Virus record (IMG/VR): IMGVR_UViG_3300022752_004319
Coordinates: 62,001 to 126,000 of that record
Length of the DNA: 64,000 nucleotides
Strand: one strand, 5' to 3'
From: a virus
Below are positions 54,101 to 63,804 of the stretch, piece by piece. Within the stretch, counting starts at the first letter, position 1; every line of letters begins with the position of its first letter. Both the position numbers and the translations under genes were made by a program. The notes under the pieces were generated by a model that was given only the letters and a program-made list of their open reading frames with translations, had not been told where the DNA came from and searched no databases.

Positions 54101-56127
54101 CATATTGTTTCACAGCAGGTACCGAGTATAATTCATATGATACTGATCTACATTTATATTATTCATCACTTGATACTGATCAAATTGATAGGTTCCAACC
54201 ACCAGATTTTACACGCCAAACTTTCGGAAATAACCCACTAATCCCATCTAACTTTTTTTATCTTAATTATGGTGTCGGACCAACTGGTGCATCGTCATAT
54301 CTAAGCACAAATCAGGATACAACCCAAAACGCATACCTCCAATACGGCGAATATATTGAAGGGGGATCATACATACGATACGCTACTGCAAGTGGTTTCA
54401 ATGGTAATGTCAAACCGACAGCATACTTTGGTCCATCATACATTAATGGAGCGTATTCAACAACAGTAAATACAACAAACAGACCACTATTGAGAATGTC
54501 TAATTCATTAAGATTGGTTATGCGAACAGACAGATTACCAACAGGTACTGATTTAGATACATTGGGAACCAACACATTTTCATTTCAGTGTAGTACATCT
54601 TTAGGATATTATTTTATAGATGAATTTGGCACCACAAACGTTATTTTAGGTGATTTAATACCAGACCCAAATAATGAAGACTCTGGAGATGACGTTGTAA
54701 CAGGTAACACTACTCAACAAATTTTAGGAAGTTTAACTTGTAAAGGGTTAAGGGATTTAGATTGTTATGAACTAAACTCATCTACTGGTGCACTGACAAT
54801 TTTACCACCAGATAACCCCTGTAATACAAACACTGCAAAAAATTTACCAGTAGTTGTAGATGGTTGTTATAGTTTTGTCAATGAACCATTTTTTTCTCTA
54901 TTTGGTCGTAATAATGATTTTGCAATTTTACAAGAATGGAAGGTGAGATTGAGGTCAACTTTTGCTTTATGTAGAGGTTTAGTATCACAAAGTTTTGTTA
55001 ATTCTTGGATAAATGGATCTTTGTTTGCATTTCCGTTTAGCTCAAATATTTTTTTCGATAGTCAAAATAAACCTTATGTAAGGAAAGAATTAAATATTTT
55101 TACCAATTTAGGACAAGATGTCGAGTACGCTTTTTGTGGTGTACAAATTGCATATGATGAACAATCGAGTAATTTTTATTATAGATCAAGTCCATTCAAC
55201 TTAACAAATGGATTTATAGGGTCTAGATATGATTTTTTTAATAGGCAATTTAATAGTAAATACTTGAAATATCCAACAACAATGGTTGACTTAGGTCCCC
55301 AATATAGTTGGACAAAAGATGTTTATTATTCTGATGAATATTTTGGGTATATTATGAATGAACTAGATCCTACAACTTATACCCCAACAGAAAATTTAAA
55401 TTCAATTTTTGCGTTGTCTAGGATTGTAAACGCCCAAATACTTTTTTCTGTTGGTGTTGCTCAAGCCCTATTTTCGAGACCCAGAAACAGAGTAGACGGT
55501 GACTATGCTCAAATGCTTCAGATTAATTCTCAATATGGAATAAACCCTTTCGATCCTGAAAATTATCCAGATATATCTGGTACTAGTTCACCTATTTATA
55601 TTGAGGTTACTGCTAGAAGTGGTCAAGCTATTGCAACACAAAATGCAGTTTTTGGAATTTTCTATTCAGGTAATACTTTTGATAGAGATTTAATATCACC
55701 AAAAAGAATAGACTACTCATTTAGTGGTAGTATTGTTAATTTTAAAAGTGATAAATTACCAACAAAAAATCAAAATGTGCCTTTTTATGTTTGGCGTAAT
55801 TTTGGTTATGATTCCAATCCTTCACGATCTATTTTTGGAAATGAAAGAAATAATTGGGTGACCGATAAAGATATATTCTCACCCTATGAGTATCAGACAA
55901 TTGACAGATTTTATTTTCCTTCTTTTATTGGTGCTAACCAACAAGTTCAGAACTCCCTAGGGTATATTTTTCAAACAGATCAAACTGGTGCAAATAATCC
56001 ACAAGTACAACCGGGAACCTCTAATTATGAAACATTGACATCGGGTCCATACTATTTCTATTTTGGAATAAAAAATGGGGCAACGGCAATTGATAAATTT
56101 AGACAAAAATACATACCGACAGAATAA
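51157..56127 (+). CDS. Giant baseplate wedge-type protein (gp7 position) with a hydrophobic hairpin
   Basis: The product has 1656 residues (T4 gp7 has 1032). The N-terminus (about 50-170) contains a Cna-B/carboxypeptidase-regulatory-like beta domain ('VTGRVVVNDGFGVPNVKISVFVP', 'FMITGVPLGEWQLVMDC'). Residues about 507-565 are strongly hydrophobic ('FIVNLFISNFSLLLFVLIPLI', then 'IFILIILPIANLVY'), enough for two membrane segments, followed by a basic stretch and a Cys cluster (CEACDC). The rest is a long Tyr/Asn-rich beta protein. Position after gp25 and gp6 matches T4 gene 7, but identity is positional. The next gene starts right after the stop. Confidence 0.8.
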   Translation: MSNSYRIRTQVGVDKQINLQLDQDFDQLEILSLKIRQQDVYPRFCADYGVVTGRVVVNDGFGVPNVKISVFVPLDQVDQNNEIISNLYPYRNITDINDDGYRYNLLPYQKQHGGHTPTGTFPSKQDIVTNPALVEIYDKYYKYTVKTNGSGDFMITGVPLGEWQLVMDCDLSDIGPFSVSPQDLVDIGLATPEQIDGNKFPSSSNLLQLPQIINQIQTIQVLPFWGDPTTCQIRITRQDFDLQDSGVRIKPTALFMGSLFTNVDEQSLSKRCRPTKGIGNLCNLTTGYGEIIAVRQTIFNDDDGYPILEQATLPAGGKVIDEDGTFLLNVPMNMDYVTTNEFGEQIISLDPTVGIPTTGKYRFKIKYDQPSTFQKREIRRGYFLVPNIKEYGWTDADKDPAYQILNNNSTNQKHYKMFQSSYYFGLDWSGYTNGFNQNELNDRVSEIINCKDTFYQMRFNKVYTTAQLIDNFKSGVNYNRFVAIKDISDQTCESEINKFPATDANYKFDFLYFIVNLFISNFSLLLFVLIPLIHMVSLLLTLVREIFILIILPIANLVYKLCGWARKAGFRVKCKKPPTAREIRKRFPTLKKIKVPILTYPDCEACDCAGENIDGTGDFIDLSCNADLNNSTSWSAPQPRNDNDDRNTIELDRIQYMWSGWAWDDVEERGFRFEQRLPLASKVDGRIRDWKYFVNCLPPWEIINKFSLKGNYFDNLQGIPGISRIDVKFNPDYNQGTGHSDNVVALLVDEQCFSSLSGQTLLSFQNPNLSKDVNAANVISGNTLTNGSISVTYANPTNIIGSALTTNYIIGSGGTPTFSASSYYFSSDIEYFQVITGISYNQFYNQNVDTRDVDSLGKQLTKKFTLFWDPEGRQSGAPFFDDTLNNYLNYYKGEQLYIVFMVRGVDPFSGKHKVRYDISRLFGYRSKNQVVVEGNYYLNVPIQPGGRCVRHDQLTTNDSVQNDWVNPSFNFGQPNIKIYFESYCFTAGTEYNSYDTDLHLYYSSLDTDQIDRFQPPDFTRQTFGNNPLIPSNFFYLNYGVGPTGASSYLSTNQDTTQNAYLQYGEYIEGGSYIRYATASGFNGNVKPTAYFGPSYINGAYSTTVNTTNRPLLRMSNSLRLVMRTDRLPTGTDLDTLGTNTFSFQCSTSLGYYFIDEFGTTNVILGDLIPDPNNEDSGDDVVTGNTTQQILGSLTCKGLRDLDCYELNSSTGALTILPPDNPCNTNTAKNLPVVVDGCYSFVNEPFFSLFGRNNDFAILQEWKVRLRSTFALCRGLVSQSFVNSWINGSLFAFPFSSNIFFDSQNKPYVRKELNIFTNLGQDVEYAFCGVQIAYDEQSSNFYYRSSPFNLTNGFIGSRYDFFNRQFNSKYLKYPTTMVDLGPQYSWTKDVYYSDEYFGYIMNELDPTTYTPTENLNSIFALSRIVNAQILFSVGVAQALFSRPRNRVDGDYAQMLQINSQYGINPFDPENYPDISGTSSPIYIEVTARSGQAIATQNAVFGIFYSGNTFDRDLISPKRIDYSFSGSIVNFKSDKLPTKNQNVPFYVWRNFGYDSNPSRSIFGNERNNWVTDKDIFSPYEYQTIDRFYFPSFIGANQQVQNSLGYIFQTDQTGANNPQVQPGTSNYETLTSGPYYFYFGIKNGATAIDKFRQKYIPTE

Positions 56128-56128
56128 T

Positions 56129-57883
56129 ATGGATATTCAAAACTATTTGGTAGTCAAACCTGAATTATTAAATGCTTCAGCACCACAGACTGACATTGGG
56201 ATCAATGTACAATTGAATGAAAGTCAAACTCAAATTGTTGAATATGATCAAACATCCAACATTAATTTATTCGATGTTTTTTATAATGAAAGACAAAAAT
56301 CTACAATTTTCAGACCGATAGTTAAAATATCGTACGTGTATGATAATAATATTATTGGATATTGTCCAAATCCAAGTTGGTCTAATTATCGAAATAATTT
56401 ATATTACATAAATCCTCCACAATCTATAATTTCAGGACAATGGAGTGGATTACCATCGTATCAAGAATTTGAATTTATAAGAACGGATATAAATAATACA
56501 CAACTAAATAACACAAATTTCCAAGGATTTATTGTTAAAAGTTCATCAACTTATAATTGGGCTGTTAGACTTTCTTACCCTTTCGAAAATCTATCTAATG
56601 TTGAGATGTCTTACAATTTCAAACAGACATCAATCAACTGGATTGCTAGTGCTGGGATACCTTTTATAATATCAATTGGTACTGATAATGGATTACAAAT
56701 ACTACAATTCAATTGTCCAGTCAAACATAACCTTTTAATTGGGGATTATGTGGAGTTACTTTCACCGATATCTGGTCAAACTTTTATGTATAATAGTGGT
56801 AATACTTACCAAGTTTATAGTTTGGGTAACAACACGTATGGGTCTGATGAATACATTTTCAATTTATACAATTTGGGATATACTGGTAATACTTTTTTTT
56901 CAGGTAAAACTGGTACTTTCAAAAGAATTATAGATATCAACAATCCACAAGAATCTAAATCTAGATATTATGTAAAAAATCATAGAATTTTGACTAACGC
57001 TCAAGATACTATGATAACAAGAAGTGGGTATGAAGAAAATTCGTATGCAAATGGCGCGGTCTACCAGTTGTCAGGGGCGACACCAAATGGGAAAGCAAAT
57101 ATTTTTACGTATCAAAGTTCATACGCATACAATGCAACATTTGAAAGAGATTTCAACATTGAAAATAGATTAGATAATAACGGTAAACCAATTTCAGAAA
57201 TTTTTGTATCGTTTCAATGGTGTGGGTATATGGGGTGGCATAATCAACTACAAAGGGGTTGGCAATTTAATATGACAAGTGGAACAACCAATTCATGGTT
57301 TGATACTCGCAATTCAAATTCGTTTGAAAGTAATTCACTGGTTCAATATACACAAAACGAAAGTTCACAACCAACTCAACCATCAAATATTTTTCAGTTC
57401 AAAGTAAATTTACCTAAAAATAGTGGTGATACAATATATGGTGATTTTTGTGAATACAATGACATAGAACAACTAGAAAGAGTTATATCACCATATATGA
57501 ATAAATTTTCATATAACCAAGCTTTGTTCACAACGGATGTAAGTGCTAATCAAACGAACCCAAATGGGTTCTATTATCAGGTACATTTTCCGATTAAGAT
57601 AAGAGTTTTCTCTTCGTATTTAGAAACTGCACCACAACCAGCAATAAACTCTGTACCAAATTATGCATATTTTTCAGAAAATCAAAATGAATGGATTTGG
57701 AGAGATTTATATGATTATGGATTTATAGACGCACAAGGTGTTGGTCTTGATATACCGTTTTTAAATGAGGCACATTATCCATACAAGAATGTGATTTTCA
57801 AATTATATTCAGATGAATCATCATTTGTAATACCTGATTTTTATCAGATAACGATTGAACCTTTAACTGATCCCTGTGAATAA
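56129..57883 (+). CDS. Hypothetical baseplate/fibre protein
   Basis: The 584-residue product is beta-rich with many Tyr, Asn and Gly and no recognised domain. The N-terminus 'YLVVKPELLNASAPQTDIGI' is followed by repeated strand-turn segments, including 'HNLLIGDYVELLSP' (about 205-220), typical of structural beta domains. ATG 56129, one base after the stop of the previous gene, is preferred over an in-frame start 54 nt upstream that would overlap that gene. Position after the gp7-position gene suggests a gp8-like wedge role; this is not shown by sequence. Confidence 0.8.
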   Translation: MDIQNYLVVKPELLNASAPQTDIGINVQLNESQTQIVEYDQTSNINLFDVFYNERQKSTIFRPIVKISYVYDNNIIGYCPNPSWSNYRNNLYYINPPQSIISGQWSGLPSYQEFEFIRTDINNTQLNNTNFQGFIVKSSSTYNWAVRLSYPFENLSNVEMSYNFKQTSINWIASAGIPFIISIGTDNGLQILQFNCPVKHNLLIGDYVELLSPISGQTFMYNSGNTYQVYSLGNNTYGSDEYIFNLYNLGYTGNTFFSGKTGTFKRIIDINNPQESKSRYYVKNHRILTNAQDTMITRSGYEENSYANGAVYQLSGATPNGKANIFTYQSSYAYNATFERDFNIENRLDNNGKPISEIFVSFQWCGYMGWHNQLQRGWQFNMTSGTTNSWFDTRNSNSFESNSLVQYTQNESSQPTQPSNIFQFKVNLPKNSGDTIYGDFCEYNDIEQLERVISPYMNKFSYNQALFTTDVSANQTNPNGFYYQVHFPIKIRVFSSYLETAPQPAINSVPNYAYFSENQNEWIWRDLYDYGFIDAQGVGLDIPFLNEAHYPYKNVIFKLYSDESSFVIPDFYQITIEPLTDPCE

Positions 57884-58694
57884 AGTTCAAATATTGTTAA
57901 ACAATAGACCAAAAGAAATTGTGATTCCTTTAGAATCGACATGGGATATGTACGGACAACAAGACGGTATTGAGCAGTATGAAGCCAGTATGATTGAAGA
58001 AATTTTAAATACTGATCAGGATTTTGAAGTTTCAAGATTTGAACACAAATCTTATCCCACACAAACAAAAGAAGCGACCTCAATTCATTATGAATTTTGG
58101 CTTTATAACCCAACATTGGTTAACACCGCATCAACTATAACAGCGATATCTGGAACTTGGGAAAATTCATACACGACAAAATTTTCGAAGAATGAAATAT
58201 ATTTTCAGAGAGCTAATTTCAAAAAATCTTTTTGGAAACTTGATTTATATGATTCACCAAGTTCAATACAACAACAAAATTATATTACAATTATTTTACC
58301 TACACATCAAGGATTACTTCAAACTACACAAATTGGATTTTTCCCAAATATTCTAATAAAAAAACCAAAGTATGTTTTGGATTATATTGGTGATAAAGAA
58401 GGTTTTTTTATTTATTGGTTGAAAAAAAGAAATTATTTGGATCTTGATACATTTTATATGTCCGCAAAATTCTTTGATGCTGATATTGGACAATTTATAA
58501 GGATGATGAATACACCACAAACAAATTTAAGTAATACATCCAATCCATTCACTTTCGATCAAGAACAATATTTCTACTATAAAGTAAAATTAGATTACTT
58601 AACTCAAAAATATGAGGTTTTTACTTACCCAGGTATAGCTAGAGTTGGTACAGAGACAGCACCCATAAAATGGTATGAATATGTAAATCCTTGA
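57876..58694 (+). CDS. Hypothetical baseplate/fibre protein
   Basis: The 272-residue product is not recognised. It begins 'KVQILLNNRPKEIVIPLESTWDMYGQ' and contains 'YEFWLYNP' and 'SYTTKFSKNEIYFQRANFKKSFWKLDLYDS', a beta-sandwich-like pattern. The GTG start overlaps the previous stop by 8 nt, and no ATG is available near, so coupled initiation is assumed. The next gene follows after 4 nt, placing it firmly in the baseplate operon. Confidence 0.75.
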   Translation: MNKVQILLNNRPKEIVIPLESTWDMYGQQDGIEQYEASMIEEILNTDQDFEVSRFEHKSYPTQTKEATSIHYEFWLYNPTLVNTASTITAISGTWENSYTTKFSKNEIYFQRANFKKSFWKLDLYDSPSSIQQQNYITIILPTHQGLLQTTQIGFFPNILIKKPKYVLDYIGDKEGFFIYWLKKRNYLDLDTFYMSAKFFDADIGQFIRMMNTPQTNLSNTSNPFTFDQEQYFYYKVKLDYLTQKYEVFTYPGIARVGTETAPIKWYEYVNP

Positions 58695-58698
58695 AATT

Positions 58699-59817
58699 AT
58701 GGAATCTCAAACTATGAAAATTAACATTTCTCCAGAATTTTTAATTACCAACAAATTTATTGTACAAGTTTCTGGTGAAACTTATGGGGTATATTCTGGT
58801 ATTACACAAATGTTGACAAGTGGACCAACTAACCAAATTACAGGTAGACCTACATCACTTTTTACTGGATTTACATTTCCAATTTTACTCACACAAACAA
58901 TTGTTGATATCGGATACTATTCTGTATTTGATGGTGCTATATCTCAATTGAATGTTGTAACTAATTTTATTTTTTCATCGACAACAAATTCAGGATATAC
59001 ATGGACTATTTTTAATACATCTGATGTTGAATTTAAAACTTATTTATCGATAGCAAATTATATTGTTGATTGGGGTGACGGGTCACCACTTGAAGTTGTA
59101 TCCGCATACACACCAAATGGTATTGTTCATACATATCCGACTAATCCAAGTGGGTATACGATAACACTACAACAAATAAGTATGTTTGGTATCAATACAA
59201 TCCTCAAACAAATTCAAACACCATACCAAATTGTGCCGATGTTAGATCCAACTGGTGAGGCTTTTTTTACACCTATGGTCGGAAGTTGGACTGGAACACC
59301 TATATCTTATAATTTTATTTTTAGTGGAGATGCGGTCAACACGGTGTCAGCCCAAGTAAGTTCGGCATATACAAACGTTCCATTTACTGTAAGTGGTGTT
59401 ACAAAATCAAGATTAAAAGAATTATACATATATGGTCCACCACCAAACTATAAAGTTGGTGTTGATATAAATCAAAATGGGGAGTTTTTTGGACGGGTAA
59501 TAGACATCAATGCAACTTACACTGAATATATTATCCAAGATGTTACTTATTTTGATTATGTTGGTAAAGGTTTTGGGGATGTGGGTATTACTCTATATTT
59601 CTTACCGTCAAGTGGTTTAACCGCAAATCATCTAGTTGCTGAACCACTTGTGAAAGACGAACTTTTACTTGGGATTGTTTCTGAACCAGAAGTTCAAGCT
59701 GATATTTTTATAGATCGAGGTAGGAATTCAGCATTTGAAAGAGTACAACGACTTGGAGAGGTTGATAGTCTTAGAGACTTAACAACTTACGGATACGGTT
59801 TTTTTGATCTTTCCTAA
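58699..59817 (+). CDS. Virion protein with a PKD-like domain
   Basis: The 372-residue product carries a PKD-like segment near residues 112-160 ('YIVDWGDGSPLEVV', then 'VHTYP', then 'YTITLQ'), of the same type as that in the adhesin at 5765. The C-terminal third has 'KVGVDINQNGEFFGRVID' and an ending 'EVQADIFIDRGRNSAFERVQRLGEVDSLRDL', a polar helical tail that could dock onto the baseplate. PKD-type domains in tails usually serve as spacers. It lies in a tightly packed baseplate operon. Confidence 0.8.
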   Translation: MESQTMKINISPEFLITNKFIVQVSGETYGVYSGITQMLTSGPTNQITGRPTSLFTGFTFPILLTQTIVDIGYYSVFDGAISQLNVVTNFIFSSTTNSGYTWTIFNTSDVEFKTYLSIANYIVDWGDGSPLEVVSAYTPNGIVHTYPTNPSGYTITLQQISMFGINTILKQIQTPYQIVPMLDPTGEAFFTPMVGSWTGTPISYNFIFSGDAVNTVSAQVSSAYTNVPFTVSGVTKSRLKELYIYGPPPNYKVGVDINQNGEFFGRVIDINATYTEYIIQDVTYFDYVGKGFGDVGITLYFLPSSGLTANHLVAEPLVKDELLLGIVSEPEVQADIFIDRGRNSAFERVQRLGEVDSLRDLTTYGYGFFDLS

Positions 59818-59828
59818 ACTAAAATTTC

Positions 59829-59838
59829 GATATTTATT
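59829..59838 (+). promoter_or_regulatory. GATATTTATT motif, 59852 gene
   Basis: It lies 13 nt before ATG 59852. Its presence supports that start over an in-frame ATG at 59804 that would overlap the previous gene and include the motif. Confidence 0.45.
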
Positions 59839-59851
59839 AAAAAAACTAAAA

Positions 59852-60760
59852 ATGGCAATAGGAACATACGGAACAATAAGACCTGCGGATTGCTCTCCTG
59901 AGGATGTAGAAATTCTTATGAATTATACACCGTCAAGGGATGTAACAAATGATTTTGTACTTACAAAATTGGATGCTAGTCAAATTTTAAGACCATATTT
60001 TAATAACGCTCAAACTGGTGGAAACACAAATGAGATATTAGGAGGACTATACAATTTGAGATTACCATCAGAAACCTTTACACAATTAGGTATTTATACT
60101 TTGTATATTAGACCTGCACAAATCAGAACAATAATTACCGATTGTAATGTTTTATCAGCCTTACCAAATGTAAAAGGTCTCATAATAGATCTTTCTAATG
60201 TACCTTCTCAATTTGTTAATAAGTTTCAAGCTCAAGGTTTGGTTGGGTTCAGGGTTGAGTATTTGGATAACAACGGAAGTAAAATTCCAAATTTCTTTAG
60301 GATTATCACATCTAATTTCTTTTGTGAAGCAATTGTACAAAACTTAACAAATACATCACAAAAAGCAATTCGTTATCGTTATAGTGAGGGTCAAACAAAC
60401 TTGGTATTTTGTACTTTATCACCTAGTTCATCTCCAAGTAATAACCCAGCAGCAACACCATTTATTGGCCAACCTGGACAAAATATAATTTTATCAAACA
60501 CATTTTTCAACCCACTTACTGTTGAGGTTCAAGTTACGCAGTATGATTTGGAAACTTTGAATATTGCTTTCTATGGTAATCAAACAAAATCGATGGAAGA
60601 TGGTATTTACACAATTTACGATCCACAAAACAACATTTATTCACAATTTAATCTTTACGAAATTAAAGATGAATTTGATAACCCATTGTATGAGGTTAAA
60701 CAAAATAGAGGTGAAAATATTGATTTCAGTAAATCATTTCAACTAATTACAACACAGTAA
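59852..60760 (+). CDS. Hypothetical baseplate protein
   Basis: The 302-residue product is not recognised. It begins 'AIGTYGTIRPADCSPEDVEILMNYTPSRD' and contains 'LDASQILRPYFN' and 'LPSETFTQLGIYTLYIRPAQI', a mixed alpha/beta N-terminal half that looks like a conserved wedge-associated fold. The C-terminal half holds a Ser/Pro/Asn-rich link (about 205-220) and 'LTVEVQVTQYDLETLNIAFYGNQTKS'. It is 4 nt upstream of the tail protein I-like gene and probably forms a complex with it. Confidence 0.8.
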   Translation: MAIGTYGTIRPADCSPEDVEILMNYTPSRDVTNDFVLTKLDASQILRPYFNNAQTGGNTNEILGGLYNLRLPSETFTQLGIYTLYIRPAQIRTIITDCNVLSALPNVKGLIIDLSNVPSQFVNKFQAQGLVGFRVEYLDNNGSKIPNFFRIITSNFFCEAIVQNLTNTSQKAIRYRYSEGQTNLVFCTLSPSSSPSNNPAATPFIGQPGQNIILSNTFFNPLTVEVQVTQYDLETLNIAFYGNQTKSMEDGIYTIYDPQNNIYSQFNLYEIKDEFDNPLYEVKQNRGENIDFSKSFQLITTQ

Positions 60761-60764
60761 GTTA

Positions 60765-63260
60765 ATGGTAAGAAGATTTTTTAGGACAAACGGAGCCTCA
60801 GGTGCGGACACGCCATTTGATAATATTGTTGGTTTACAGACAGTAACTGGTGGTGGTTTAACTCAAGGTAATTTCCAATTTGATGTTTCGTTATCCGAAA
60901 AAAATAATAGAACATTTAATATAGGTGTATTTAGTGATCCAATATCTTTAGATAGTTTAGGACTTGTTTCAGTCGATGAATCGAGAGAATTACAAGCTAA
61001 AGAGTATCGTGTATTTCCAAACATTGACCTTTCATTAGTTACAAATTTCACATTGTATGGGTCATTGAGAAAAAGACTAGAAGTTTCAGTTCAAAAAATA
61101 TTAGGATATTTTCCAGCAGGTATTGTCATAGATTTTTATAATTTAGATTTAACAACAGGGAATACCGCATATAACATTTCATATAATGCAATTTCTGATC
61201 TTACAACTTTGACGATCAACGTTGAGAAAATACAAAATCCATTTTCGATTGATTATAGTTCAAAATCAAAAATTAATTTACAAAATAGAGAATCCGAATT
61301 CTCACCAATCAGAGATTTAACAAACAGATTTAGAGATTATGTTTTGGTTGTTGATTCAAAACCTTATACTTTAATAGATTTCAGGCCTTCAAATAGTTTA
61401 CTATCAGGTACAATAACGTTAAAGGTTTCAGGTAGACCATTCTTGAATACGATATCAAATTCAAATCTAGTAATTAGACCAAATGATTTTTTAGTTGAAA
61501 AAACATTTTCTGAAGAGTTTGACGAAGTTGTTCAGTTTTTACTTAATCGTTTAGTCATTCCAAAATATACAGCAACATTTGTTGTTCCGATAGAAGGTAA
61601 TGATGGTATTGTAGCACTAGAAACTCAAAGTGTTAGTTTTCCGTTGGATGGAAATTGGAATCTAGATATAAGAACAAACAACTTTGCAAATTATTTAGAA
61701 AAACTAAATAAAATAGGCGAACAATTTGATCAATTTAAAACTAATTTAGTCACAAGATTTTTAACAACTAATTCATTTTTGGAATTCGATACCATTGATC
61801 AAAAAGTTTTTAAAATACTTCAAATATATGGTAGAAGTTTTGATCAAATAAAATTATACATCTCAGCTCTAGCTAATATGACAAGTGTACAATACCAATT
61901 AGGTGATACAATACCTGATGAACTATTGAAATATTTAGCTGAAACTTTGGGTTGGAAAATTAATGTATCACCAATTGTTCAACAAGGATATCTAGAGTCA
62001 ACTTTATCAGTAACTGGTGTAAGTCAATATGCTGGGTATTCTAGAGAATTGACTGATAATGAAATCAATTATCAATTTTATCAAAATTTAATTATTAATT
62101 CAGCTTATTTGTACAAATCAAAAGGAACACGAAAATCAATTGAATTTTTATTGAATTTTTTAGGGATACCTCAAGCAATTACTGAATTTAATGAATTCAT
62201 TTATGTTGCCGATCAAAGAATTGATATGAATGAATTTTATAGTCAACTTTTTGAAATTACTGGAGGAACTTATGTTCAAGAAATTACGGTTCCAGCAACA
62301 GATGATGTTTATAGATTATATGGGGTATCATACACAGGTTTTAGTTCATCCACGATCGTTGAGTCTGTAAATGTAAATTTCGATAATTATGCTGTTGATG
62401 AATTTGGGTATCCGTACGCACCGATTGAAACCGATGATTATTTTTTTGAAAAAGGTTCAGGGTGGTTTGAATCGACACCACAACACAGAAGCCCTGAAGT
62501 TGTCGTACCAACCACGTCAGTATTTACAGGATCAAGTCCTTTTGTTCAAACAGTATTACAACCTTTTACATATGGACAAGAATATTTTTCAAAATGGAGA
62601 TCATTTCCTTATATGAATTTAGGTTTTAATTTGACATTGGTTAGAGATAACAGAAAATCGTGGCAACCACCCATAATAAGAAAAAGCACAAACGCTAATT
62701 TTAATGCATATTATATTGTTGAAAATGATAAATTGGCTATAAATGTAAAAAATATAGAAATTTTTTTAAATCCAGGACAAGGACTTTTATATGATGTTTG
62801 GTACATGTCAAGGAACTTCGACTATCCAATACCTAATTCTGGAATGACGCCAGCATATCCAAGTTTAGGTAGTTACAATTGGAGTTTTATTAATCCAGAA
62901 GCAAATAAAAAAACTTTTTTTGAGTTTCAAATAGATTTTATTCGTTCAACAATAAATGTAAGAGATAGGTGGTATAGTACTGATGGTAAAACAAGTGGGT
63001 ATTCATCATTACTTGATATTTTTTACAATTTTTTACAATCTCAACAAGTCGGTGTTCCAAATTTTGGTTTCACTTATCAAAAATTGATAGATTATTCTGA
63101 GGGTGTCGGACCTAATTGGGTGAGATTAATTGAACAATTTGTCCCTGCAACCACAATATGGCAAACAGGTATTAGATATGAAAATTCACCAATGCAAAGA
63201 CAAAAATTTGTTTGGAAAAAACAACAACTTTGTTATTTAGTATCAGCATCACCAATATAA
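60765..63260 (+). CDS. Baseplate protein with a tail protein I-like (P2 gpI) domain
   Basis: The 831-residue product has a beta-rich N-terminal third and a central region (about 335-490) with 'VQYQLGDTIPDELLKYLAETLGW', 'YQNLIINSAYLYKSKGTRKSIEFLLNFLGIPQA', the pattern of the P2 tail protein I family, which links the baseplate wedge to tail fibres. The C-terminal third is Tyr/Phe-rich and ends in 'VRLIEQFVPATTIWQTGIRYENSPMQRQKF', often seen at the end of this class in T4-like metagenomic phages. It probably anchors the receptor-binding proteins encoded just downstream (63301, 63805). Confidence 0.85.
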   Translation: MVRRFFRTNGASGADTPFDNIVGLQTVTGGGLTQGNFQFDVSLSEKNNRTFNIGVFSDPISLDSLGLVSVDESRELQAKEYRVFPNIDLSLVTNFTLYGSLRKRLEVSVQKILGYFPAGIVIDFYNLDLTTGNTAYNISYNAISDLTTLTINVEKIQNPFSIDYSSKSKINLQNRESEFSPIRDLTNRFRDYVLVVDSKPYTLIDFRPSNSLLSGTITLKVSGRPFLNTISNSNLVIRPNDFLVEKTFSEEFDEVVQFLLNRLVIPKYTATFVVPIEGNDGIVALETQSVSFPLDGNWNLDIRTNNFANYLEKLNKIGEQFDQFKTNLVTRFLTTNSFLEFDTIDQKVFKILQIYGRSFDQIKLYISALANMTSVQYQLGDTIPDELLKYLAETLGWKINVSPIVQQGYLESTLSVTGVSQYAGYSRELTDNEINYQFYQNLIINSAYLYKSKGTRKSIEFLLNFLGIPQAITEFNEFIYVADQRIDMNEFYSQLFEITGGTYVQEITVPATDDVYRLYGVSYTGFSSSTIVESVNVNFDNYAVDEFGYPYAPIETDDYFFEKGSGWFESTPQHRSPEVVVPTTSVFTGSSPFVQTVLQPFTYGQEYFSKWRSFPYMNLGFNLTLVRDNRKSWQPPIIRKSTNANFNAYYIVENDKLAINVKNIEIFLNPGQGLLYDVWYMSRNFDYPIPNSGMTPAYPSLGSYNWSFINPEANKKTFFEFQIDFIRSTINVRDRWYSTDGKTSGYSSLLDIFYNFLQSQQVGVPNFGFTYQKLIDYSEGVGPNWVRLIEQFVPATTIWQTGIRYENSPMQRQKFVWKKQQLCYLVSASPI

Positions 63261-63300
63261 ACTGATTTACATATACACAAAAAAAATTTCAAAACATAAT

Positions 63301-63801
63301 ATGAGAATTGTAAATCCGAACAACCGAGTTTTTATTCTTAATTACAATAGTGCTGCGACAGGACAATTATTTTCTTTTAATTGTAATTATCAATATGTAA
63401 CTACAAATATATTCCCTTGGACGACAACAACATTGGGAGCAACATCTTTCTCTGATGTACTTTTTATTATTTTAAACAATTATCTTTCAGAACAAGGAAT
63501 TATATTGAGTAATTGTTTGACAAGTTCCGTAAATTCATTGTGGTATGTAGATATTTCGATAAACAATACAACTTTAGTTAAGTTCCCGTTTTTTAATGGT
63601 TATGGTACTACACAAGTACCTAATGATAATCAGTGGAGATCAGCGGTTAATTCGGCACTTTCACAATTATTAAATTTTAGTTATTATTATTTTTTTGTTG
63701 GTGATGTTGTAACAATTTATAATCTTTTGTGTCCAGATACACAAGCTTTAGTAAATGTTGACATTAATGTTGGAATAAATTTCTCGATCGAATGTAATTA
63801 A
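63301..63801 (+). CDS. Hypothetical fibre-associated protein
   Basis: The 166-residue product is not recognised. It has an N-terminal strand (RIVNPNNRVFILNYN), a Thr-rich middle and a hydrophobic C-terminal half ('LNFSYYYFFVGDVVTIYNLL'). It lies between the tail protein I-like gene and a SprB-like gene and ends 3 nt before the latter, so the pair are likely cotranscribed. No promoter-like TATTTAT motif is seen directly upstream. Confidence 0.7.
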   Translation: MRIVNPNNRVFILNYNSAATGQLFSFNCNYQYVTTNIFPWTTTTLGATSFSDVLFIILNNYLSEQGIILSNCLTSSVNSLWYVDISINNTTLVKFPFFNGYGTTQVPNDNQWRSAVNSALSQLLNFSYYYFFVGDVVTIYNLLCPDTQALVNVDINVGINFSIECN

Positions 63802-63804
63802 AGT

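Noticed and set aside
56075-56128. Upstream in-frame start for the 56129 gene
   Set aside because: It would overlap the end of the gp7-position gene by 53 nt, whereas ATG 56129 follows its stop by one base.
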